A stretch of 64,000 nucleotides of DNA from Paenibacillus tuaregi. GTDB taxonomy: Bacteria > Bacillota > Bacilli > Paenibacillales > Paenibacillaceae. The position numbers and the translations under genes were made by a program. Location of the stretch: assembly GCF_900086655.1 (NCBI RefSeq), contig NZ_LT575476.1, positions 1,515,214 through 1,579,213 of the forward strand, written 5' to 3'. Shown piece after piece: positions 9,397 to 18,595 of this stretch (position 1 is the stretch's first letter; every line of letters starts with the position of its first letter). The notes under the pieces were generated by a model that saw only the letters and a program-made list of their open reading frames with translations, was not told the origin of the DNA and ran no database searches.

Positions 9397-11502
9397 ATGT
9401 TTAAGAAGTTCTTCGGTGTACTGCAGCGTGTAGGTAAGGCCCTCATGCTGCCGGTAGCGATCCTGCCAGCGGCGGGGCTATTGCTGGGAATCGGTAACAT
9501 GCTTATTAGTGAGGATTTCCTTAAGCTTGTTCCTGCACTGGATAATCAAGGGGTTCATGCCGTAGCGACCATTCTGATGAACGCGGGTCAAATTGTATTT
9601 GATAACCTGTCCCTTCTCTTTGCTGTCGGGGTAGCGATCGGGCTGGCCGGTGGTGAAGGGGTTGCAGGTCTCGCGGCCATTGTCGGTTTCCTCGTTATGA
9701 ATATAACGATGGGAACTGTGATCGGGGTTACCCCTGGAATGATCGGTCATAATCAGGCCTATGCGAGTGTGCTCGGCATTCCGACACTTGCTACCGGGGT
9801 GTTCGGTGGTATTATTGTCGGGATTCTGGCAGCGGCCATGTATAAGCGGTTCTTCAACATCGAACTGCCGTCTTATCTGGGATTCTTTGCAGGTAAGCGC
9901 TTTGTCCCAATCATGACAGCCGCTACATCCCTGGTGATCGGCCTGCTGATGGTGATTGTGTGGCCGCCGATCCAACATGGTTTGAACTATCTGTCCCACA
10001 ATATGATCGACACTAACCGGACACTTGCAGCGTTCATCTTCGGGGTTGTAGAACGCGCACTCATCCCGTTTGGTCTGCATCATATCTTCTATTCTCCGTT
10101 CTGGTTCGAATTCGGGGAATACGTTAACAAGGCGGGACAAGTGATTCGTGGTGACCAGCATATCTTTATGTCCCAGCTGCGTGACGGTGTACCGTTCACA
10201 GCGGGTACCTTCATGACAGGTAAATTCCCGTTCATGATGTTTGGTCTTCCGGCGGCTGCGCTTGCGATGTATCACGAGGCGAAGCCAGAGCATAAGAAGT
10301 ACGTGGCCGGGATTATGGGTTCGGCCGCATTGACTTCGTTCCTGACAGGGATTACGGAACCGATCGAGTTCTCCTTCCTGTTCCTGGCTCCAATCCTGTT
10401 TGCGGTTCACTGTGTATTTGCGGGTCTGTCCTTCATGACGATGCAGCTTTTGGGTGTCAAAATCGGGATGACGTTCTCCGGTGGTTTGATTGACTTCCTG
10501 ATCTTTGGTGTAATCCCTAACCGGACTCCTTGGTATCTGGTGATTATCGTGGGCGCCGTATTTGCGGTCATCTACTACTTCGGATTCCGCTTTATTATCC
10601 GGAAATTCAATCTGAAGACACCGGGACGAGAGGATGCGGCGGAAGAGGAAACAGAAGTGCAAGAGAGTGGGCCAGTGGGATCAGGAGATCTCCCAGGCAA
10701 CATTCTGACCGCTTTGGGCGGTAAAGAGAACATTGCACATCTGGACGCTTGTATCACCCGTCTTCGTGTAGAAGTCAAGGACAAAGGCAGTGTGAACAAG
10801 GATCGGCTGAAGAAGCTTGGCGCTTCCGGGGTTCTGGAAGTGGGGAACAACGTACAGGCGATCTTCGGAACCCGTTCAGACACCATCAAGTCGCAAATTC
10901 AAGATATCATGAACGGCAAGGCGGCTGCTTCAGTGCCAAGTGCCGATAGTGTCGGGGAACGGGCCACCAACTTCGATGAACCGAAGACAGCGGCAGACAA
11001 ACCGGCTCAAGTCGAGCAGCAGGCGGCTCAGGATGGCGATGCGCTGATTAAGGAAGACATCGTGGCTCCGGCAAACGGGGAATTGATGGATATTACGAAG
11101 GTTCCTGATCCGGTGTTCTCTGAGAAAATGACCGGTGATGGCTTTGCAATCCTGCCAAGTGATGGAACGATCTGTTCTCCAGTGTACGGTAAAGTCTTTA
11201 ATGTGTTCCCAAGCAAGCATGCCATTGGCATCATGTCTGACGGCGGCAAGGAAGTGCTCGTTCATATCGGTGTGAATACCGTGAAGCTGAAAGGACAGGG
11301 CTTCAATGTGCTGGTCAAGGAAGGGGATCTCGTATCTGCGGGTCAGCCGATCATGGAGGTTGATCTGGAGTATGTGAAAGCCAATGCGCCTTCCATCATT
11401 TCGCCGATTATTTTCTCGAACCTGCCTGAGGGCTCATCGGTAACGCTCAATAAATCCGGTACAGTCAAGAGCGGGGAAGAGAACATTATCACGATTAAAT
11501 AA
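9397..11502 (+). CDS. ptsG: Glucose-specific PTS permease, EIICBA
   Basis: Transports glucose and phosphorylates it during entry. The single 701-aa chain has the order EIIC (about residues 1-405, multiple membrane segments, starting MFKKFFGVLQRVGKALMLPV), EIIB (about 430-510, phosphorylated Cys452 in DACITRLRVEV) and EIIA (about 560-690, active His623 in VLVHIGVNTVKLKG with supporting His608). The EIIB-EIIA linker is rich in Ala, Glu and Gln. Size and domain order match Bacillus PtsG (699 aa). Expression depends on GlcT reading through the leader terminator. ptsH and ptsI follow. Confidence 0.95.
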   Translation: MFKKFFGVLQRVGKALMLPVAILPAAGLLLGIGNMLISEDFLKLVPALDNQGVHAVATILMNAGQIVFDNLSLLFAVGVAIGLAGGEGVAGLAAIVGFLVMNITMGTVIGVTPGMIGHNQAYASVLGIPTLATGVFGGIIVGILAAAMYKRFFNIELPSYLGFFAGKRFVPIMTAATSLVIGLLMVIVWPPIQHGLNYLSHNMIDTNRTLAAFIFGVVERALIPFGLHHIFYSPFWFEFGEYVNKAGQVIRGDQHIFMSQLRDGVPFTAGTFMTGKFPFMMFGLPAAALAMYHEAKPEHKKYVAGIMGSAALTSFLTGITEPIEFSFLFLAPILFAVHCVFAGLSFMTMQLLGVKIGMTFSGGLIDFLIFGVIPNRTPWYLVIIVGAVFAVIYYFGFRFIIRKFNLKTPGREDAAEEETEVQESGPVGSGDLPGNILTALGGKENIAHLDACITRLRVEVKDKGSVNKDRLKKLGASGVLEVGNNVQAIFGTRSDTIKSQIQDIMNGKAAASVPSADSVGERATNFDEPKTAADKPAQVEQQAAQDGDALIKEDIVAPANGELMDITKVPDPVFSEKMTGDGFAILPSDGTICSPVYGKVFNVFPSKHAIGIMSDGGKEVLVHIGVNTVKLKGQGFNVLVKEGDLVSAGQPIMEVDLEYVKANAPSIISPIIFSNLPEGSSVTLNKSGTVKSGEENIITIK

Positions 11503-11568
11503 CAAATTCGCTTTTGCTTATTTAATCTTTTAATATAAAATTATATTCTAACAAAGAAAGTGAGTTGT

Positions 11569-11850
11569 ATGAACATGCAAAGAAACTTTAAAATTACTGA
11601 TGAAGATGGTATCCACGCTCGCCCGGCAACTGCCCTGGTGAATACAGCTAACAAATTCAAAGGTGCAGAATCCTTTGCTGAAGCCAATGGCAAAAAAGTA
11701 ACTTTGAAATCAATTCTGGGCGTGTTGTCTTTGGGTCTGGAAAAAGGCGACAGCATCACACTGATTTCTGAAGGTGAAGAAGCGGAAGCGGCTCTTAACG
11801 CGCTGTCCGACATTATGGTAAGTGAAGGGCTAGGGGAAATTAATGATTAA
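11569..11850 (+). CDS. ptsH: Phosphocarrier protein HPr
   Basis: The small cytoplasmic phosphocarrier between Enzyme I and sugar permeases. In Firmicutes it is also the CcpA co-repressor when phosphorylated on Ser46. The active-site stretch GIHARPA places the phospho-His at residue 16, and [11 protein letters not shown] contains the regulatory Ser. Length is 93 aa with the ATG at 11569; ATG 11575 and GTG 11560 are alternatives. The 3' end overlaps ptsI by 8 bp, as expected for coupled translation. Confidence 0.94.
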   Translation: MNMQRNFKITDEDGIHARPATALVNTANKFKGAESFAEANGKKVTLKSILGVLSLGLEKGDSITLISEGEEAEAALNALSDIMVSEGLGEIND

Positions 11851-13555
11851 GATTGAGGGTATTGCAGCATCAGCAGGCGTAGCAATCGCCCGCGCCTTCA
11901 AGCTTGAGCACCCTGATTTTACAATCAACAAGAAGTCTGTTGCAGACACGGCATCAGAGGTTGCCCGTTTTGACGAGGCCCTGGTTACCTCCCAAAAGGA
12001 GCTTGAGGCGATTAAAGAGCGTACCCGCGCTGAGCTAGGCGACAAGAAAGCGGAGATCTTCGAATCCCATTTGCTGATTCTAAGTGATCCTGAACTGATT
12101 GATCCTGTTCGCGCCATGATTGGTGACGAACAGGTCAATGCGGAATATGCTCTGAATGAGACAGCTTCCCAGTTCATTTCCATGTTCGAGAACATGAAGA
12201 GCGCCTATCTGCAAGAGCGTGCGGCGGATATGCGCGACGTAACAAAGCGTGTGCTGACTCATCTGCTTGGGTTGACTTATGTCAATCCGGCAGAGATCAG
12301 CGAAGAAGTCATTGTCATCGCAGAAGACCTGACTCCTTCGGATACCGCACAGTTGAACCGTAAATATGTGCTTGGCTTTACAACAAACATCGGCGGACGG
12401 ACTTCCCACTCCGCGATTATGGCCCGTTCCTTGGAAATTCCTGCTGTAGTGGGAACCAAAGACGTGGTTGAACAGGTGAACAAAGGTGATCTTGTTATCG
12501 TGGATGGTCTTGACGGCACAGTCATTATTAACCCGACAGACGAGGTTGTTGCGGAGTACCGAACCAAGCAGGCGAAGTATCAAGAGCAGCGTGCGGAGTG
12601 GAACAAGCTGCGTGATCAGCCGTCCATGTCCAAAGACGGGGTTCATGTGGAACTTGCTGCCAACATCGGTACGCCTAACGATGTCGCTGGCGTCATTGAT
12701 AACGGCGGTGAGGGAGTCGGCTTGTATCGTACGGAGTTCTTGTATATGGGCCGTGACAAGCTTCCTTCGGAAGACGTGCAGTTTAATGCATATAAGACTG
12801 TTCTGGAGAAAATGGAAGGCAAGCCGGTTGTCGTTCGTACGCTTGATATCGGGGGAGACAAGGAGCTTCCTTACCTCGATCTGCCGAAGGAAATGAATCC
12901 GTTCCTGGGCTTCCGTGCTGTGCGTCTATGTCTGGACCGTACAGACATCTTCCGTACCCAGCTTCGCGCCCTGCTTCGGGCAAGCGTGTATGGAAACTTG
13001 CGGATCATGTTCCCGATGATCGCCACTTTGGGTGAATTCCGTGAAGCCAAAGCCCTTCTCCTAGAAGAGAAGGAGAAGCTGAAGGCGGAAGGAATCGAAG
13101 TATCGGAGAACATCCAGCTTGGAATTATGGTGGAGATTCCTTCCACTGCCGTGCTGGCTGACCAATTTGCCAAAGAAGTGGATTTCTTCAGTATCGGAAC
13201 CAATGACCTGATCCAGTATACGATGGCTGCGGACCGTATGAATGAACGTGTCTCGTATCTGTATCAGCCATATAATCCGGCGATTCTCCGTCTCGTGAAG
13301 ATGGTGATCGATGCAGCTCACAAAGAAGGACGCTGGGCGGGAATGTGCGGCGAGATGGCCGGCGACACGACAGCGATTCCTCTTCTGCTTGGACTGGGTC
13401 TGGACGAATTCAGCATGAGCGCAACCTCGATCCTGCCGGCACGTTCATTGATCTCCAAGCTTTCCAAGGCGGAAATGCAGGAGCTTGCCGCTAAGGCGCT
13501 GGATCTGCAAACCGCAGAACAGGTTGTGGAATTGGTTCAAAGTATTCAGGCTTAA
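11843..13555 (+). CDS. ptsI: PTS Enzyme I (phosphoenolpyruvate-protein phosphotransferase)
   Basis: Starts the PTS relay by taking phosphate from PEP and passing it to HPr. The protein is 570 aa, the family's normal size (B. subtilis 570). The N-terminal HPr-binding and phosphohistidine domain carries [21 protein letters not shown] with the active His. The C-terminal PEP-binding barrel carries [38 protein letters not shown] and MCGEMAGD with the catalytic Cys. Start ATG lies inside the end of ptsH. A strong terminator follows. Confidence 0.96.
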   Translation: MIKIEGIAASAGVAIARAFKLEHPDFTINKKSVADTASEVARFDEALVTSQKELEAIKERTRAELGDKKAEIFESHLLILSDPELIDPVRAMIGDEQVNAEYALNETASQFISMFENMKSAYLQERAADMRDVTKRVLTHLLGLTYVNPAEISEEVIVIAEDLTPSDTAQLNRKYVLGFTTNIGGRTSHSAIMARSLEIPAVVGTKDVVEQVNKGDLVIVDGLDGTVIINPTDEVVAEYRTKQAKYQEQRAEWNKLRDQPSMSKDGVHVELAANIGTPNDVAGVIDNGGEGVGLYRTEFLYMGRDKLPSEDVQFNAYKTVLEKMEGKPVVVRTLDIGGDKELPYLDLPKEMNPFLGFRAVRLCLDRTDIFRTQLRALLRASVYGNLRIMFPMIATLGEFREAKALLLEEKEKLKAEGIEVSENIQLGIMVEIPSTAVLADQFAKEVDFFSIGTNDLIQYTMAADRMNERVSYLYQPYNPAILRLVKMVIDAAHKEGRWAGMCGEMAGDTTAIPLLLGLGLDEFSMSATSILPARSLISKLSKAEMQELAAKALDLQTAEQVVELVQSIQA

Positions 13556-13625
13556 TTCCGTTTATAACGGGCGGTATCTGTTTATTATCTTTTTCCAACA
13601 TCTATATACCTGGGTAGTTACCCGG

Positions 13626-13653
13626 CCGGTATCTTCGGATACCGGTTTTTTTT
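13626..13653 (+). terminator. Terminator of ptsGHI
   Basis: CCGGTATC-TTCG-GATACCGG, a perfect 8-bp stem with a TTCG tetraloop, followed by eight T. Confidence 0.93.
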
Positions 13654-13695
13654 GCTTTAGCGCGCTGATTTATGTATTAATATTGTAAGATAGTG

Positions 13696-13808
13696 TTATA
13701 TAAAATGAACTTTTGACTTAACCGGTCTTAGCGGAGAGGACGAGGGATTCTGAAGAAGCGGAGCGTCCGCCTTTGTCTCCGAAAGGCTCCATTAGATATC
13801 TAATTCAA
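13696..13808 (+). repeat. 5' half of a dispersed stem-loop repeat (copy 1, truncated)
   Basis: Begins with the 17-bp terminal sequence TTATATAAAATGAACTT (13696-13712) that also bounds the element at 54100. It contains the family core around 13744-13779 (ATTCTGAAGAAGCGGAGCG then TCCGCCTTTGTCTCCGAAA). After the hairpin loop (ATATCTAATTCAAG) the 3' arm is missing. It lies just upstream of ppx. Confidence 0.75.
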
Positions 13809-13879
13809 GGATTGCGTCTGATTTGGCTGAAATGAATAGGTTTATAATGAATTTATACCGATATACAAGGAGTATACAT

Positions 13880-15421
13880 ATGAATGACAATCGCAGCACT
13901 GTAGGCATTATCGATATTGGATCGAACTCGATTCGGGTTGTGGTCTACGAGGTAACTCCCAAAGGCGCATATAGAGTCGTTAAGGAATGCAAGGAATCGG
14001 CCAGGCTTAGCGAGAAGATTAATGCGGACGGCAACATGACCCAGGAGGGAATGATGGCCATTGTGCCTGTGTTGTCCGAATTCCGGAATATATGTACATC
14101 CTATGGATGTGAGCGGGTCCGTGTGGCAGCCACGGCAGCGATTCGTAATGCGGGGAATGCGCTGGATATTGTGGAGACCCTGAACCGCCATACCGGGCTT
14201 GAAATTGAGCTGCTGTCGGGTGAAGAAGAGGCTTATTTCGGATTTATGGGCGTTGCCCATGGGATCGGCGTGAGCCATGGGTTCATTATTGATATCGGCG
14301 GCGGCAGTACAGAGATCACCTTATTCCGCAATCGGGAATTATTACACAGCATCTCTCTTCCGATTGGAGCGGTTAATTCGAATTACAAGTATGCGGGAGC
14401 TTCCGGTTGGTCAGATCAAGCCAGTCTCCAATTGCAAAATGAAGTGGAGAGCCATCTGCGAAATTATGAGTGGTTATCCAGCCACCCGAATCTCCCACTT
14501 ATTGGGCTTGGAGGGACGATCCGCTCCCTGGGGAAGCTCGACCAGCGACGCAGCAAATACCCGCTTAAGGTGACCCATCACTATGAGCTTGGGAAGGAGA
14601 GCATTGATTATTACGCAGATCTGCTCCCCTCGATATCTGTAGAGCAGCGAAGAAGGCTTGGGGGCTTATCCAAGAACCGGGTGGACATTATCGTTCCAGG
14701 GGTGCTTATCCTGCATACCATTTATAAATATATCAAGTCCCGGAGCTGTCTGATCAGTGGTACGGGTCTTCGTGAAGGCCTGCTTCATGACATTATAAGC
14801 AGTACTCTTCCTGAGCCGCAGCGGGTGGTTGAGCGGCAGGTGGGTTCGCTGCTGGCCTTTCATTCCACGGCGTCTCTTAAGCATTTAAGACAAGTCAATC
14901 TGCTGTCAGGCCAATTGCTGGAACGGCTGTGGGAGGAAGGGGAGGATGCTGGAATAGCTTCCAGGCTTCTCTATGTATCATCAATGCTTTACAAGATCGG
15001 AAGCTCGCTTTGGTATCATCAATTTGAGAAGCATACGATGTATTGGCTGCTTAATGCCCCGCTTGGAGGGCTCACACACCGTGAAATTGTGCTTGCCGCC
15101 TTAATCGCGGAACACCGGGCCAAGAACGGCAAGCAGACAAGCTTCAGCCTGTATCATAACAGCATTCTGAAAGATCAGGATGACAAGCTGGCCGCCCGTC
15201 TTGCCGCGCTGCTCGAGATTGCGATAGCCTTGGATTCGAGTGAGACGCAGCCCGTGATCTCGGTAGCGACAGAGCGTGATAACAAAACGTTGCTGCTCAA
15301 AATAAAATGCCGCACCCAGCCCTATATTGAACTTAGGGAACTGGATACGGCAGCGAAAGCTTTCCACAAAGCGTGGGATATTAAACTGAAGTGGGAAGTT
15401 CTCGTTTCTTCCACGCCATAA
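13880..15421 (+). CDS. ppx: Exopolyphosphatase / pppGpp phosphatase (Ppx/GppA family)
   Basis: Hydrolyses terminal phosphates from polyphosphate; related enzymes act on pppGpp. The 513-aa protein has an ASKHA-fold N-terminal half: phosphate loop GIIDIGSNSIRVVVYE, DIGGGSTEITLF, and GLGGTIRSLGKLDQR. An HD-type helical C-terminal half follows, with the LTHREIVLAALIAEHRAKNG region. I choose the ATG at 13880 (AAGGAG site 7 nt before) over 13823. Its 3' end overlaps that of ppk by 41 bp on the opposite strand, pairing the degrading and synthesising enzymes. Confidence 0.9.
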   Translation: MNDNRSTVGIIDIGSNSIRVVVYEVTPKGAYRVVKECKESARLSEKINADGNMTQEGMMAIVPVLSEFRNICTSYGCERVRVAATAAIRNAGNALDIVETLNRHTGLEIELLSGEEEAYFGFMGVAHGIGVSHGFIIDIGGGSTEITLFRNRELLHSISLPIGAVNSNYKYAGASGWSDQASLQLQNEVESHLRNYEWLSSHPNLPLIGLGGTIRSLGKLDQRRSKYPLKVTHHYELGKESIDYYADLLPSISVEQRRRLGGLSKNRVDIIVPGVLILHTIYKYIKSRSCLISGTGLREGLLHDIISSTLPEPQRVVERQVGSLLAFHSTASLKHLRQVNLLSGQLLERLWEEGEDAGIASRLLYVSSMLYKIGSSLWYHQFEKHTMYWLLNAPLGGLTHREIVLAALIAEHRAKNGKQTSFSLYHNSILKDQDDKLAARLAALLEIAIALDSSETQPVISVATERDNKTLLLKIKCRTQPYIELRELDTAAKAFHKAWDIKLKWEVLVSSTP

Positions 15422-17474
15422 TATCAAGAGCTGCGAACTGGCTGCGGCAGGACGGGAGGTCGTTTACGATTCTCTCGTATTTGCCGCTGGCTACAAGCTT
15501 CTGTGCTTTGACGTTATCGTTCAGGGACAACCGCAAAATTTGGATCAGAATGCGGCGCGCCGCTTCCTCATACACCGGGCACATCAGCTCGATGCGGCGC
15601 GTCAGATTGCGTGTCATCCAGTCCGCGCTGGAAATCCACACCTCCGGTTCACCGCCGTTCTCGAAATAATATATCCTTGAATGCTCAAGGAAGCGGTCCA
15701 CAATGCTTCGCACGGTAATCCGCTCACTCAGGCCCTCAACCCCCGGCCGCAAGCAGCATACTCCGCGTACAATGAGATCAATGTCTACCCCGTTCTGGGA
15801 GCCTTCATACAGGGTATCGATCATCTCCTGATTGGATAAGGAGTTCATCTTGGCAATAACCCGGGCGGGTCTTCCGGCCTGGGCATGTTCGATTTCCCTC
15901 TGTATCAGCTCAGCGAGCTTGGCCTGCATGTTATCCGGAGCCAGGATCAAAGCCTTCCAATGATGAAGCGTCGAATAGCCGGTAATCAAATTAAACAGCT
16001 CGGAGGCGTCCTCCCCTATGGCAGGGTGTGTGGTGAACATGCCGATATCGGTGTACAAACGGGCAGTGATGTCGTTGTAATTACCTGTTCCAACATGAAC
16101 ATACCTTTTGAGATCAGGGCCTTCCTGACGGACGACCAGCAGGATCTTGGCATGGGTCTTCAGGCCAACCAGCCCGTAGACCACGTGACATCCCGCCTTC
16201 TCCAGCGTTCTGGCCCAGGCGATGTTCCTTTCCTCATCGAAGCGGGCTTTCAGTTCAACCACGACCGTGACCTGCTTGCCGGATTCCGCGGCATCGGCGA
16301 GCGCGCGAATAAGCGGAGAATTCCCGCTGACCCGGTAGAGCGTCATCTTGATCGCCATAACCTGCGGGTCTTCCGATGCCTGAACAATGAAGTCGGTGAC
16401 GGCGTCAAAACACTCGTACGGGTGGTACATCAGCACATCCCGTTCTTTTAGCACCTCGAAGAAATCCTCATTTTCATCAAATTCCTGGGGATATGGAGGA
16501 TCTTCCTGAGGATACCTCAGCTTTGGAGATCCTTTCACTGCGCCGGTGAAATGCCGCAGAAAGGTAAGATCAAGGGGGCCATCAATTTCGAAGACAGAAT
16601 CCTTAATTTCGAATTCATCCTGCAGAAGCTCGAGCGCATAAGGATGAAAGCCTTTCTGAACCTCCAGGCGCACAGGAGCTCCCCAGCGCCGCTTGCGAAG
16701 CTCCTTCTCAATCTCCTCCAGCAGATCCTCAGCACCTTCTTCATCAATGGTTAAGTCGGCGTTGCGCGTAACCCGGAATTCATTGACAGCCAGCGGAATA
16801 TAACCGCTGAACAAGGTCTGAATATGATGTTTAATCAATTCTTCAATAAGAATAAAGGACTGCTTCTTGCTGTTCGAGTGATGCGGGAGCGGTACGAATC
16901 TGGACAGATTTGACGGAATCTGCACCACGGCGAAATAGGGCTCCTCCTCGGGATTGTCCCCTTCCCGTTTCAAGACGACGGCCAGATAGACAAACTGGTT
17001 GTGAACCAAGGGAAAGGGTCGGCTTTGATCCACAGCCATCGGAGTGAGCACAGGAAAAATAATGTCATGGTAGTACGATTCCATCGATTTGCGTTGGGTG
17101 GTGTTCAAATCTTCGTATTTCTGAAATTGAATATGCTCTTTGGCTAGCTGCCGCATAATATCGCGGTAGGTGCGATACTGGGCCTGTACCATTTTGGAAA
17201 CACGGGAGATAAGACGTTTATACAAGCCTGCGGGGGTATACCCGGTAAAGTCCTTCTTGGCGTATCCAGCCCGGATCTGGTCCTGTATTCCAGCAACCCG
17301 TACACTCATGAATTCATCCAGATTGCTGGACACGATGGACAGGAATTTGGCCCTCTCCAGCAGGGGAGTCATGGAATCTTGGGCCTCCTGAAGGACCCTC
17401 GAATTGAACTCAATCCAGCTTAGGTCCCTGTTCAGATAACGAGAACCATCTTCTTTTAAATGATGTTGTGTCAT
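15381..17474 (-). CDS. ppk: Polyphosphate kinase
   Basis: Reversibly makes inorganic polyphosphate from ATP. A 697-aa PPK1-type enzyme beginning YLNRDLSWIEFNSRVLQEA, the classic N-terminal domain. The central domain has the sequence AIKMTLYRVSGNSPLIRAL, the phospho-His region VVYGLVGLKTHAKILLVVR, and HVGTGNYNDITARLYTDIG. A second catalytic PLD-like domain carries VRGVCCLRPG and HSRIYYFENGG. Length and motifs match PPK1. The ATG is preceded by CGGAGG. A PHO-box-like array in the promoter suggests induction during phosphate shortage. The 3' end overlaps ppx. Confidence 0.95.
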   Translation of the reverse strand: MTQHHLKEDGSRYLNRDLSWIEFNSRVLQEAQDSMTPLLERAKFLSIVSSNLDEFMSVRVAGIQDQIRAGYAKKDFTGYTPAGLYKRLISRVSKMVQAQYRTYRDIMRQLAKEHIQFQKYEDLNTTQRKSMESYYHDIIFPVLTPMAVDQSRPFPLVHNQFVYLAVVLKREGDNPEEEPYFAVVQIPSNLSRFVPLPHHSNSKKQSFILIEELIKHHIQTLFSGYIPLAVNEFRVTRNADLTIDEEGAEDLLEEIEKELRKRRWGAPVRLEVQKGFHPYALELLQDEFEIKDSVFEIDGPLDLTFLRHFTGAVKGSPKLRYPQEDPPYPQEFDENEDFFEVLKERDVLMYHPYECFDAVTDFIVQASEDPQVMAIKMTLYRVSGNSPLIRALADAAESGKQVTVVVELKARFDEERNIAWARTLEKAGCHVVYGLVGLKTHAKILLVVRQEGPDLKRYVHVGTGNYNDITARLYTDIGMFTTHPAIGEDASELFNLITGYSTLHHWKALILAPDNMQAKLAELIQREIEHAQAGRPARVIAKMNSLSNQEMIDTLYEGSQNGVDIDLIVRGVCCLRPGVEGLSERITVRSIVDRFLEHSRIYYFENGGEPEVWISSADWMTRNLTRRIELMCPVYEEAARRILIQILRLSLNDNVKAQKLVASGKYERIVNDLPSCRSQFAALDIMAWKKRELPTSV

Positions 17475-17562
17475 CAGCCTAACGACCTCCGATTAATACG
17501 CAATTACTTAGGAATTACTCCCTTCATTGTACTCCTTAGCGACCAATATAAAAGCTGACTTT

Positions 17563-17598
17563 TGTAAATTCTGTGTAAAATTTATAAGAGAATGTAAA
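17563..17598 (-). promoter_or_regulatory. Putative PHO box (PhoP-binding direct repeats) upstream of ppk
   Basis: Read on the minus strand: TTTACA (17598-17593), TTATAA (17587-17582), TTTACA (17579-17574) and TTTACA (17568-17563). Within each pair the spacing is 11 bp, as in Bacillus PHO boxes (TT(A/C/T)A(C/T)A repeats). A TATATT -10-like hexamer lies about 12 bp further downstream. Confidence 0.6.
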
Positions 17599-17622
17599 AT
17601 TAATCTGCTTCTTCAACTATTT

Positions 17623-17663
17623 TTTACCCAAAATATGAAAGCTTGGGCGCATTATTGGGTAAA
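17623..17663. other. 9-bp inverted repeat in the ppk-ctc divergent region
   Basis: TTTACCCAA (17623-17631) and TTGGGTAAA (17655-17663) are perfect inverted copies 23 bp apart. They lie between the divergent ppk and ctc starts. An operator is possible; no regulator is suggested by the sequence. Confidence 0.4.
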
Positions 17664-17804
17664 TAAATGATATGGCCCTTATTCTGTCTCGTTAGATTTC
17701 TCCTGCTTGGGGATCTTTGGGATAGAATAAGCAACGCTCAGACTGACTGAAAAGCCTGCGGAGCGTAAATGCGCTGCGCCATAAACTCGAGGAGGTCGTG
17801 AACG

Positions 17805-18449
17805 ATGAGTACAGAGCATAACCTTAAACTGAACGCTGAGAAAAGAACCAATTTATCCAATAGCTCGCTGCGGCAGTTGCGGGAAAAAGGGCGGATACCG
17901 GGTGTGGTCTACGGAACCCAGATTGGCAGCGTATCACTGCATGTGGATGCCAAGGAGCTGCTGAAAGTGGCCCGTACGGGCCGGTCTGAATTCTTCCAGC
18001 TGTCCATTACGGATGGGGAGAGCTTTCCTGCGCTGATTAAGGACGTGCAGCAGCAGGGAGGCAAGGTGATTCATGTTGATTTTCAGCATGTGTCGAAGAA
18101 TAAGCCGATTCGTGTTAAAGTGCCTATTCACTATAATGGTACGGCAGAAGGAACCAAAACAGGGGGTATTCTGCAAATTCAGGAGACGGAGCTTGAGGTC
18201 GAAGGTCTTCCGGATTCCCTGCCAGCCGGGATTGATATCGACGTAACTGGGTTGGGAGCAGGAGACAAGCTTACGGCGGCTGAAGTGAAGCTTCCTGAAG
18301 GGGTAACCCTGATCTCGTCAGAGGAAAGCCTGCTTGCCTCCATTGTTCTGCCTCGTGCAGCCGATACGGCGGTGGATGAGCCAAGTGGAGAAGCTGCTGA
18401 GGGAGCAGGAGATGAAACCGCTGATGCCAAAGGTGCGGAAGAGGCTTGA
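17805..18449 (+). CDS. rplY: Ribosomal protein L25 / general stress protein Ctc
   Basis: A 5S rRNA-binding large-subunit protein of the long L25/TL5/CTC type (214 aa; short E. coli-like L25 is about 94 aa). The N-terminal half (about residues 1-95; SSLRQLREKGRIPGVVYGTQ and VIHVDFQHVSKNKPIRVKVPI) is the 5S rRNA-binding beta-barrel. The C-terminal half (about 96-185) is the TL5 domain. A low-complexity acidic Ala/Gly/Glu tail ends the protein. The ribosome site GAGGAGGTCG precedes the ATG. It is a single-gene unit with its own terminator. In Bacillus ctc is stress-induced; I saw no convincing sigma-B promoter here. Confidence 0.93.
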   Translation: MSTEHNLKLNAEKRTNLSNSSLRQLREKGRIPGVVYGTQIGSVSLHVDAKELLKVARTGRSEFFQLSITDGESFPALIKDVQQQGGKVIHVDFQHVSKNKPIRVKVPIHYNGTAEGTKTGGILQIQETELEVEGLPDSLPAGIDIDVTGLGAGDKLTAAEVKLPEGVTLISSEESLLASIVLPRAADTAVDEPSGEAAEGAGDETADAKGAEEA

Positions 18450-18481
18450 AATTTGCCATATCCTAATCAAATAGATGAAGG

Positions 18482-18513
18482 AAGGCCCGTGTCATCGCGA
18501 CCCGGGCCTTTTT
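18482..18513 (+). terminator. Terminator after ctc
   Basis: AAGGCCCG and CGGGCCTT form a perfect 8-bp stem followed by TTTTT. Confidence 0.9.
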
Positions 18514-18529
18514 ACTGTGTGCATGGACT

Positions 18530-18559
18530 GTGACAAGTGCCTACCTACCTGCATATGAT
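18530..18559 (+). promoter_or_regulatory. Putative promoter of the decapeptide-repeat gene
   Basis: GTGACA (18530-18535), 18-bp spacer, TATGAT (18554-18559). Transcription would start near 18566, after the longest-frame GTG at 18530, which supports the TTG start at 18596. Confidence 0.5.
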
Positions 18560-18595
18560 ATGGCAGATGAAAGCAGCCAGGAAGGAGAGATCGGC

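Noticed and set aside
9478..10662. 394-aa open frame on the minus strand inside ptsG
   Set aside because: Antisense shadow of a clear gene; composition rich in His, Arg and Cys without any domain, and no ribosome site.
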